Below, piece after piece: positions 57,575-64,000 of a DNA stretch of 64,000 nucleotides. The first letter of the stretch is position 1. The number at the start of each line of letters is the position of its first letter. The DNA comes from Bradyrhizobium sp. CB1650 (GTDB lineage: Bacteria > Pseudomonadota > Alphaproteobacteria > Rhizobiales > Xanthobacteraceae), in NCBI RefSeq assembly GCF_029761915.1, contig NZ_CP121695.1, positions 310,001-374,000 on the forward strand. The letters are read 5' to 3'. Position numbers and translations under genes: made by a program. Under the pieces are notes generated by a model. It did no database searches and was not told where the DNA came from. It worked only from the letters and a program-made list of their open reading frames with translations.

Positions 57575-58285
57575 ATGGCGAAGTTTTTTCCGCGCAGGGA
57601 AGCCAAGGCTGGCGTGACCGCCGGCGCGGCCGCGCTCGTCGTCGCTGTCGCGCTGCTCGCGGCGGGCGCGACGCATGCGCAGAGCACGATGCAGGGCGTG
57701 CCCAACGCGATGCAGGGCTTTTCGCAGAACCGCGATCAGCCGATCCAGATCGAGGCCGCTTCGCTCGAGATGCGCGACAAGAAGAAGGAGGCGACCTTCG
57801 CCGGCAATGTGAAGGTCGTGCAGGGCGACACCACCATGACCTCCAAGACGCTGGTGGTGTTCTACGAATCGAGCGGCGACAAGCCGGCAACGCCGCAGCC
57901 GACGGCTGCGAAAGGTACGAAGTCCGCGCCGATGCAGTCGGCGACGCCGGGGCCGGGCGGCAGCTCCTCGATCAAGCGGCTGGAGGCGCGCGGCAACGTC
58001 GTGGTCACCCAAAAGGATCAGGTGGTGACCGGCGAGACCGCCATCTTCGACACCAAGACCAATCTGATCACTATGCTCGGCGGCGTGGTCTTGACGCAGT
58101 GCAAGAACGTGCTGCGTGGCGACAGGCTGATGGTCGACATGACCACAGGGGTGTCCCGCGTCGAATCCGACAGCGGCAGGGGGGTGCAGGCGCTCCTGCC
58201 GCAGGGCGGCGGAAGCGATTGCGGCCAGGGCAAGCCGGGGGCCGGCGCGCCCCCGCAAATGCCGGGCGCAACCAAACAGAAGTAA
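57566..58285 (+). CDS. lptA: LptA/OstA-like LPS transport periplasmic protein
   Basis: 239 aa. Signal sequence (AGVTAGAAALVVAVALLAAG then ATHAQS). The OstA-like beta-jellyroll shows QPIQIEAASLEMRDKKKEAT, FAGNVKVVQGDTTMTSKTLV, LEARGNVVVTQKDQVVTGET and RGDRLMVDMTTGVSRVESD. A Pro/Ala/Thr-rich insertion sits in the middle of the fold. It forms the periplasmic bridge for LPS. The ATG at 57566 or at 57575 could be used; the Shine-Dalgarno is weak at both. Confidence 0.88.
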   Translation: MIAMAKFFPRREAKAGVTAGAAALVVAVALLAAGATHAQSTMQGVPNAMQGFSQNRDQPIQIEAASLEMRDKKKEATFAGNVKVVQGDTTMTSKTLVVFYESSGDKPATPQPTAAKGTKSAPMQSATPGPGGSSSIKRLEARGNVVVTQKDQVVTGETAIFDTKTNLITMLGGVVLTQCKNVLRGDRLMVDMTTGVSRVESDSGRGVQALLPQGGGSDCGQGKPGAGAPPQMPGATKQK

Positions 58286-58334
58286 ATTCAGCAAGTAAAT
58301 TCAATAGGTTAAATCGGACGCAGGCGATCCGAGG

Positions 58335-58363
58335 TTGAAGCGGGCCCGACAAGACTGTATCTA
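58335..58363 (+). promoter_or_regulatory. Candidate promoter for lptB
   Basis: TTGAAG (58335-58340), 17-base spacer, TATCTA (58358-58363), 142 bases upstream of the lptB start in the 219-base gap after lptA. It is a good match to a sigma70-type promoter and would let lptB-rpoN be expressed apart from lptCA. Confidence 0.5.
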
Positions 58364-58504
58364 CCGCAACGGGCTTCGAGGCGGGATCCGCCGCCTATCG
58401 AGGGTGTCTCACCGGGCAGGGGGCATCCTTTCACTCAAGTTGCGCCGGCGAATCGCGGACGCGCGGCAGGTCGCGGGATCACCGTGAAAGGCTAGAAGGC
58501 GGGG

Positions 58505-59516
<1,012 letters not shown>

Positions 59517-59518
<2 letters not shown>

Positions 59519-59556
59519 CCCGATTTTCCCATTCGTCAAGGCGTGTACATCGGGCT
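59517..59556. repeat. Inverted repeat between lptB and rpoN
   Basis: AGCCCGAT (59517-59524) and ATCGGGCT (59549-59556) are perfectly complementary with a 24-base loop. It begins inside the lptB stop codon. Possible weak terminator or regulator site ahead of rpoN. Confidence 0.5.
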
Positions 59557-59589
59557 TGGAGTAGGATAAGCAAAAATCGGACCAATTTT

Positions 59590-59606
59590 GGGAACGGTTC
59601 TTGCTT
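59590..59606 (+). promoter_or_regulatory. Sigma54 (-24/-12) site overlapping the rpoN start
   Basis: GG at 59591-59592 and GC at 59603-59604 are in exact register within GGGAACGGTTCTTGCTT, matching the sigma54 consensus TGGCACG-N4-TTGCW at most positions. The ATG of rpoN is only 4 bases downstream of the GC, so RNA started here would lack the start codon. It is best explained as an autoregulatory binding site. Confidence 0.6.
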
Positions 59607-59607
59607 C

Positions 59608-61224
59608 ATGGCGCTGACGCAGAGATTAGAGTTTCGGCAATCGCAGTCGCTGGTAATGACGCCGCAGTTGATGCAGGCGATCAAGCTGCTGCAATTGTCC
59701 AATCTCGATCTCACGACGTTCGTCGAGGAAGAACTCGAGCGCAATCCGCTGCTGGAACGAGCCAGCGACGAGCCGGCCGGCGGCGAAGCCCCGGCCGAGG
59801 CAGGTCAGTTCAGCGATTCCGATGAATCCGGCGGCAGCCATGGTGACGAGGCGGGCACCGGCGAGGCCTTCGAGCCCGGCCAGGAGGAATGGCTGAGCCG
59901 TGATCTCGGCACCCGCGCCGAGATCGAGCAGACGCTGGACACGGGGCTCGACAACGTCTTTTCCGAGGAGCCGGCCGAGGCCGCCGCGCGCAATGCCCAG
60001 GATGCGGCGCCGAGCGTCTATACCGAATGGGGCGGCGGCGCGTCCGGCGACGAAGACTATAATCTCGAGGCCTTTGTGGCGGCCGAGACGACGCTCGCCG
60101 ATCACCTCGCCGAGCAGCTTGCGGTGGCCTTCTCCGCGCCTGCGCCGCGCATGATCGGGCAGTATCTGATCGACCTCGTCGACGAGGCCGGATATCTGCC
60201 GCCGGATCTCGGCCAGGCCGCCGAGCGGCTTGGCGCATCGGGAGCGGACGTCGAGGCGGTTCTCGCCGTGCTGCAAAAATTCGATCCGCCCGGCGTCTGC
60301 GCGCGCAATTTGAGTGAATGTCTCGCGATCCAGCTCCGCGAGCTCGACCGCTACGATCCGGCGATGCAGGCGCTCGTCGAGCATCTCGACCTCCTCGCCA
60401 AGCGCGACCTCGCGGGGCTGCGCAAGCTGTGCGGCGTCGACGACGAGGACATCGCCGACATGATCGGCGAGATTCGCAGACTGAATCCCAAGCCCGGCAT
60501 GAAGTTCGGCTCGTCGCGCCTGCAGACCATGGTGCCGGACGTCTATGTCCGTCCGGGTCCCGACGGCGGCTGGCATGTCGAGCTCAACAGCGACACCTTG
60601 CCGCGCGTGCTGGTGAATCAGACTTACTATTCCGAGCTGTCGAAGAAGATCGGCAAGGACGGCGACAAGTCCTATTTCACGGATGCCCTGCAGAACGCGA
60701 CCTGGCTGGTGCGCGCGCTCGACCAGCGGGCCCGCACCATCCTGAAGGTTGCAACCGAGATCGTGCGCCAGCAGGACGGCTTCTTCACCCATGGCGTGGC
60801 GCACTTGAGGCCGCTCAATCTCAAGGCGGTTGCCGACGCGATCCAGATGCATGAATCGACCGTCTCGCGCGTGACCGCCAACAAATACATGGCGACGAAT
60901 CGCGGCACGTTCGAGCTGAAATATTTCTTCACCGCCTCGATTGCCTCGGCCGACGGCGGCGAGGCGCATTCCGCCGAAGCCGTCCGTCACCACATCAAGC
61001 AGCTCATCGATTCGGAAGATCCTTCCGCGATCCTGTCCGATGACACCATCGTGGAACGGTTGCGCGGCTCGGGCATTGATATTGCCAGTCGCACGGTCGC
61101 GAAGTACCGCGAAGCCATGCGCATTCCCTCTTCGGTGCAACGTCGCCGCGACAAGCAGAGCGCTCTTGGTAACGTCCTCTCCACCGCATTGTCCGATCGC
61201 TCCCGCAACACCGAGCCGGCCTGA
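59608..61224 (+). CDS. rpoN: RNA polymerase sigma-54 factor (RpoN)
   Basis: 538 aa. Region I: ALTQRLEFRQSQSLVMTPQL with LLQLSNLDLTTFVEEELERN. Region II is acidic and Gly-rich (about 50-130). Core-binding region follows, then the helix-turn-helix ([37 protein letters not shown]), and the RpoN box SRTVAKYREAMRIPSS. The neighbourhood lptB-rpoN-hpf-ptsN is the conserved one; in B. japonicum, which has two rpoN genes, this context would correspond to rpoN2, said to be negatively autoregulated. Confidence 0.97.
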   Translation: MALTQRLEFRQSQSLVMTPQLMQAIKLLQLSNLDLTTFVEEELERNPLLERASDEPAGGEAPAEAGQFSDSDESGGSHGDEAGTGEAFEPGQEEWLSRDLGTRAEIEQTLDTGLDNVFSEEPAEAAARNAQDAAPSVYTEWGGGASGDEDYNLEAFVAAETTLADHLAEQLAVAFSAPAPRMIGQYLIDLVDEAGYLPPDLGQAAERLGASGADVEAVLAVLQKFDPPGVCARNLSECLAIQLRELDRYDPAMQALVEHLDLLAKRDLAGLRKLCGVDDEDIADMIGEIRRLNPKPGMKFGSSRLQTMVPDVYVRPGPDGGWHVELNSDTLPRVLVNQTYYSELSKKIGKDGDKSYFTDALQNATWLVRALDQRARTILKVATEIVRQQDGFFTHGVAHLRPLNLKAVADAIQMHESTVSRVTANKYMATNRGTFELKYFFTASIASADGGEAHSAEAVRHHIKQLIDSEDPSAILSDDTIVERLRGSGIDIASRTVAKYREAMRIPSSVQRRRDKQSALGNVLSTALSDRSRNTEPA

Positions 61225-61306
61225 TTGCGTCGGCGCCAAATCGCGCTACTCTCAATCTCCCATCGAGACCGATCCAAGCTAGGCCCCCAACCAAGCGAGG
61301 CATCAC

Positions 61307-61903
61307 ATGACTCTCCGGATTTCGGGAAAAAGCATCAGCGTCGGCGACGCCTTGCGCGGCCGCGTTGCCGACCGTACCGACGAGGTCTTGCGCAAGTATT
61401 TCGACGGCAATTATTCCGGCCATATCACGCTGAGCAAGGATGGCTTCGGCTTCCGTACCGACTGTGCGCTGCATCTTGATTCGGGGATTACGCTGGAGGC
61501 CGATTCGAACGCGCCGGATGCCTATGCCAGCGCCGACCAGGCGCTGCTGATGATCGAGAAACGGCTGCGCCGCTACAAGAGCCGCCTCAAGGACCGTTCC
61601 GCCCGCAAGGCCTACGCCGCCGCGGCTCTCGATGCGCTCGATGCCACGAGCTACGTCCTCGAAGCCCCGAGCGAGGGCGAGGACGAGGTGACCGGGTACA
61701 ACCCCGTAATCATCGCAGAGGCCAGCACTTCGCTGAAAACGCTGTCAGTGAGCGAGGCAGTCATGGAACTCGACCTGAGCGGGGCACCCTGCCTGGTATT
61801 CCAGCACGGTTCCTCCGGCCGGGTGAACATCATTTACCGCCGCGCGGACGGCAATGTGGGCTGGATCGACCCACCGGGGGGCAAGCCGGATGGCAAACCC
61901 TGA
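61307..61903 (+). CDS. hpf: Ribosome hibernation promoting factor, long form
   Basis: 198 aa long HPF. N-domain (about 1-110): MTLRISGKSISVGDALRGRV and ALLMIEKRLRRYKSRLKDR, which enters the decoding region. C-domain (about 140-190): TLSVSEAVMELDLSGAPCLV then FQHGSSGRVNIIYRRADGN, the dimerisation module that joins two 70S ribosomes. It follows rpoN by 82 bases and precedes ptsN. Its low-energy role fits the nitrogen-regulation context. Confidence 0.95.
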   Translation: MTLRISGKSISVGDALRGRVADRTDEVLRKYFDGNYSGHITLSKDGFGFRTDCALHLDSGITLEADSNAPDAYASADQALLMIEKRLRRYKSRLKDRSARKAYAAAALDALDATSYVLEAPSEGEDEVTGYNPVIIAEASTSLKTLSVSEAVMELDLSGAPCLVFQHGSSGRVNIIYRRADGNVGWIDPPGGKPDGKP

Positions 61904-61963
61904 GGTCCGGCGCCCGCCCCCGCGGCCCCTTAACAATGACCGGGGCAAAGCCGCACGCGGGAG

Positions 61964-61980
61964 TTGGCACCGGGATTGCG
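61964..61980 (+). promoter_or_regulatory. Sigma54 promoter upstream of ptsN
   Basis: TTGGCACCGGGATTGCG has GG at 61966-61967 and GC at 61978-61979 with exact -24/-12 spacing and only one strong mismatch to YTGGCACGRNNNTTGCW in the conserved part. Transcription would start near 61991, giving a leader of about 126 bases before ptsN. No enhancer site was identified. Confidence 0.65.
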
Positions 61981-62116
61981 TTGGAGTAGAAGCGCCCCAC
62001 ATCTGGACCGGGGCTAAGTCCGCCTCCTGCTTCACCTTCTTGACGCCGGCCCGGCTTGGTCTCACCTAGCTGGCCAATTCGGAACCTGACGGTTTAATTC
62101 ACCTCGGAAGACTTTC

Positions 62117-62578
62117 ATGCCGATTACCGATCTGGTCGCGCCCGAGGCGATTCTCCCGGCATTGAAGGTCAACAGCAAGAAGCAGGCCTTGCAGGAGCTC
62201 GCGGCCAAGGCCGCGGAACTGACCGGGCAGAATGAGCGCGCGGTCTTCGAAGTGCTGTTGCAGCGTGAGAAGCTCGGCACCACCGCGGTCGGATACGGCG
62301 TCGCCATTCCACACGGCAAGCTGCCCAAGTTAGAGAAGATTTTTGGCCTGTTCGCGCGGCTCGATCGCCCGATCGATTTCGAGGCGATGGATGGCCAGCC
62401 CGTCGATCTCGTTTTTCTCCTGCTCGCGCCGGAAGGCGCCGGCGCCGATCATCTCAAGGCGCTGGCCCGCATCGCCCGCCTGCTGCGCGACCAGGACATC
62501 GCCAAGAAGCTGCGCGCCTCCCGCGACGCGCAGGCGATCTATTCCGTGCTCGCACTGCCGCCCGCGACCGCGGCGTAA
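62117..62578 (+). CDS. ptsN: PtsN, nitrogen-PTS EIIA protein
   Basis: 153 aa EIIA-Ntr. The phosphorylatable His66 is in GYGVAIPHGKLPKLEKIFGL. N-terminal MPITDLVAPEAILPALKVNS and the closing DLVFLLLAPEGAGADHLKAL then ARIARLLRDQDIAKKLRASR are standard. End point of the PtsP-NPr phosphorelay; regulates potassium transport, nitrogen and carbon metabolism. Located at the end of the rpoN-hpf run and possibly transcribed from its own sigma54 promoter. Confidence 0.97.
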   Translation: MPITDLVAPEAILPALKVNSKKQALQELAAKAAELTGQNERAVFEVLLQREKLGTTAVGYGVAIPHGKLPKLEKIFGLFARLDRPIDFEAMDGQPVDLVFLLLAPEGAGADHLKALARIARLLRDQDIAKKLRASRDAQAIYSVLALPPATAA

Positions 62579-62621
62579 CGCGCCCGACTCAATCGGAACA
62601 ACTCAGTCGAGGAAATGAAAA

Positions 62622-62651
62622 CGGGCACGCCCTTGTGTGAAGGCATGCCCG
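62622..62651 (-). terminator. Bidirectional hairpin between ptsN and the DUF1150 gene
   Basis: CGGGCACGCC (62622-62631) pairs with GGCATGCCCG (62642-62651), nine of ten positions Watson-Crick plus one G-U. On the minus strand it is followed by TTTTCATTTCC, so it best serves the DUF1150 gene; on the plus strand it may also stop ptsN transcription. Confidence 0.7.
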
Positions 62652-62687
62652 CTTGAAATTCCATTCCGTGTGCGAAGCGCGCTGAGC

Positions 62688-62960
62688 TCAGTGCACACTC
62701 ACCGCCTGCAGTTCGTTGCTCCAGGCATTCGCGATCGCTGCTTCACGGCTGTCGGTCAGCATGATCGGCGTACCGTCGGCGGCGTGGAGCGCGAAGAGTT
62801 TCAATCCCGGCGCAATCTTGGGTGCCTCCGGAAACAGGCCCGGCACATCCTCGGAGCGGATCTGCTTCACATAGGCGATATGGCCTTCGCCGAGGGTCGC
62901 CAGCGTCTCGGGCGAGACGTTCTTGGCTTCGTATTCGAACGCAACGTGACCTTCACTCAT
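62688..62960 (-). CDS. DUF1150 family protein
   Basis: 90 aa. EGHIAYVKQIRSEDVPGLFP and LKLFALHAADGTPIMLTDSR then EAAIANAWSNEL match the small DUF1150 proteins found beside hsp20 genes in alphaproteobacteria. Function unknown. It is 50 bases downstream of hsp20 on the same strand, so it should be induced with it. Confidence 0.9.
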   Translation of the reverse strand: MSEGHVAFEYEAKNVSPETLATLGEGHIAYVKQIRSEDVPGLFPEAPKIAPGLKLFALHAADGTPIMLTDSREAAIANAWSNELQAVSVH

Positions 62961-63010
62961 GGTCTCGACTCCTCTGGGAAACTAAGCGGTCGAGTCCGCT
63001 ACTCGTTCCA

Positions 63011-63436
63011 TTATTCGTGCTCATTGATAGCGATTGTCTTAACGATCCTTTCCGGTTCCGGCCGGGCAAGATCGATCGACAACAGCCCGTTCTTCAGATC
63101 CGCACCCAGCACGAGCATCCCCTCCGCCAGCACGAAGGTGCGCTGGAAGTGGCGCGCGGCAATGCCGCGATGGATGTATTGCCGGGTCTTGTCCTCCTGC
63201 TGCCGCCCGCGGATCACGAGCTGGTTTTCCTCAATGGTTACATCGAGTTGGTCGCGCGTGAAGCCGGCGACCGCCAGTGTGATGCGTAAGCGTTCGGGCT
63301 GACCGTCCGACCGTTCGCACCTCTCGATATTGTAGGGAGGGTAACCGTCGGCGCCCTTGACGACGCGATCGAGCACGCGCTCAATCTCGTCGAAGCCCAG
63401 AAGGAACGGACTGGAAAGCGTGGGAACACGAGACAT
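63011..63436 (-). CDS. Small heat-shock protein, Hsp20 (IbpA) family
   Basis: 141 aa alpha-crystallin-domain protein of the IbpA class. N-terminal PFLLGFDEIERVLDRVVKGA and PPYNIERCERSDGQPERLRI; the domain strands ITLAVAGFTRDQLDVTIEEN and QLVIRGRQQEDKTRQYIHRG followed by IAARHFQRTFVLAEGM and GLLSIDLARPEPERIVKTI. It holds denatured proteins for refolding by DnaK-DnaJ-GrpE. Bradyrhizobium has several such genes, many with ROSE thermosensors, and this one has a fitting leader. Confidence 0.95.
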   Translation of the reverse strand: MSRVPTLSSPFLLGFDEIERVLDRVVKGADGYPPYNIERCERSDGQPERLRITLAVAGFTRDQLDVTIEENQLVIRGRQQEDKTRQYIHRGIAARHFQRTFVLAEGMLVLGADLKNGLLSIDLARPEPERIVKTIAINEHE

Positions 63437-63500
63437 AGTTTACAAAGTCCTCGCGGAAAGCGACTTTGACGTTTCAGGGCCCGATAGCGGCACCCCTTGG
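63437..63500 (-). promoter_or_regulatory. ROSE-like RNA thermometer in the hsp20 leader
   Basis: On the minus strand, CAAAGTC (63462-63468) pairs with GACTTTG (63443-63449). Immediately inside, TCGCT (the ROSE U(U/C)GCU anti-Shine-Dalgarno motif) faces AGGA, with C-G, bulged G, C-G and U-A pairs as in known ROSE elements. The loop is about 7 bases. AGGA is the only Shine-Dalgarno candidate before the ATG. A further hairpin (GGG...CCC near 63471-63495) lies upstream. Confidence 0.75.
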
Positions 63501-63506
63501 TCAACA

Positions 63507-63535
63507 ATATGGTCATATCCCCGTGCAGGTTCAAG
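63507..63535 (-). promoter_or_regulatory. Sigma32 (RpoH) promoter of hsp20
   Basis: On the minus strand CTTGAA (63535-63530) and CCATAT (63512-63507) are separated by 17 bases. It lies just upstream of the ROSE-like leader, giving a leader of roughly 60-70 bases. Confidence 0.6.
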
Positions 63536-63653
63536 CACCTAGCAAGGACCTTGCACAGCCGTCACTTCGGCGCGCGGACGAGTGGAACTGCCCACCTCGG
63601 CTACTTTGCATGGGGTTGTTTTTCGATTTTTTTAACGACCGGTCCCGGAGCCC

Positions 63654-64000
63654 TCAGGCCTCGATCCGCTTGCGGCCGTCGCCGCTGAACAAATGCAGCT
63701 TTTCCCGCACCGCGGCGATGCGGATCTTCTGGCCGATGGCGGGGGCCTCGGTTCCGGGAATGCGGACGATAATCTCGCCGGGCGGCAGCTCGCCGGGATT
63801 GGCGGCGACGCTCTGCTCCTCGCGGTGTCGCGAGCCGTAGACAAAGGTTTCGGCGCCGACGCGCTCGATCGCTTCGACAGTAAGGGGGAGCGCAACTCCG
63901 CCGGCCGGCGTCTGGTCGGTGATGAGGAAATCTTCCGGGCGGATGCCGAGGATGCCCGCCTCGGTGGCATGGCCGTTTACAGCGAGTTGCGATCTGATCT
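63654..64000 (-). CDS. UgpC-type ABC transporter ATPase, C-terminal fragment
   Basis: Only the last 115 residues are in the window; the gene continues beyond the right edge. The segment is the C-terminal TOBE/OB-fold part of MalK/UgpC-type ATPases: [58 protein letters not shown] and the final [15 protein letters not shown]. No ATPase motifs are visible because they lie outside. It probably energises a sugar or glycerol-3-phosphate importer. Confidence 0.88.
   Translation of the reverse strand, partial: IRSQLAVNGHATEAGILGIRPEDFLITDQTPAGGVALPLTVEAIERVGAETFVYGSRHREEQSVAANPGELPPGEIIVRIPGTEAPAIGQKIRIAAVREKLHLFSGDGRKRIEA

Noticed and set aside
63601..63653. Terminator from the T7 run near 63625
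   Set aside because: The T run precedes the GGTCC/GGACC-type symmetry on the plus strand and is an A run on the minus strand, so neither strand has the hairpin-then-T order.

Overview
The window is ordinary chromosomal DNA of a high-GC alphaproteobacterium, most likely Bradyrhizobium or a close relative in the Nitrobacteraceae. This rests on protein similarity recognised by eye, on the order hrcA-grpE / dnaK-dnaJ-pmtA and lptC-lptA-lptB-rpoN-hpf-ptsN, on an alphaproteobacterial heat-shock promoter and a ROSE-type RNA thermometer candidate, and on families of intergenic palindromes. No plasmid, phage, transposase or CRISPR signature was seen.

Layout. 1-1.6 kb: start of a Tad/Flp pilus locus (cpaB, partial cpaC). 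2-6 kb: gshB, a YraN-like nuclease and rsmI, divergent from an LpoA-like lipoprotein. 6-8.5 kb: hemW-rdgB-rph. 8.6-16 kb: heat-shock block hrcA, grpE, dnaK, dnaJ, interrupted by a Tat-exported nicotinamidase and an unknown secreted protein. 16-20 kb: pmtA, FMN reductase, pyrF, DUF1330, dapB, gpmA. 20-23.3 kb: AraC-Ogt fusion, DUF2244, nth, EI24 protein. 23.4-28.2 kb: a catabolic cluster (MFS, LysR, CoA-transferase, HMG-CoA-lyase-like). 28.4-31.7 kb: metal block (nikR, CopA-type ATPase, csoR). 31.8-35.4 kb: YiiX-like hydrolase, flavin amine oxidase, TauE/SafE. 35.4-41.4 kb: pheT-pheS, rplT, rpmI and infC (ATT start), with two small secreted-protein genes on the opposite strand. 41.7-46 kb: hydrolase, NTF2-like protein, thioesterase, queG, GST-fold protein.

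46-56 kb is the most interesting part. uppP is followed by homologues of DprE1 and DprE2 and, after an interruption (NDUFA9-like gene, tRNA-Leu, an unknown gene, an MFS gene), by a UbiA-type phosphoribosyltransferase with a degenerate HAD domain and a GT-C-like membrane protein. Together they resemble the mycobacterial polyprenyl-phosphoryl-arabinose route; the acceptor glycan is unknown.

56-62.6 kb: RNase D-like exonuclease, lptC-lptA-lptB, rpoN, hpf, ptsN. A sigma54 -24/-12 site overlaps the rpoN start codon and another lies upstream of ptsN. 62.7-64 kb: DUF1150, a small heat-shock protein with a ROSE-like leader, and the 3' end of a UgpC-type ATPase gene.

All calls come from reading sequence and translations. 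No database search, folding or alignment program was run, so family names rest on recognised motifs and sequence memory.
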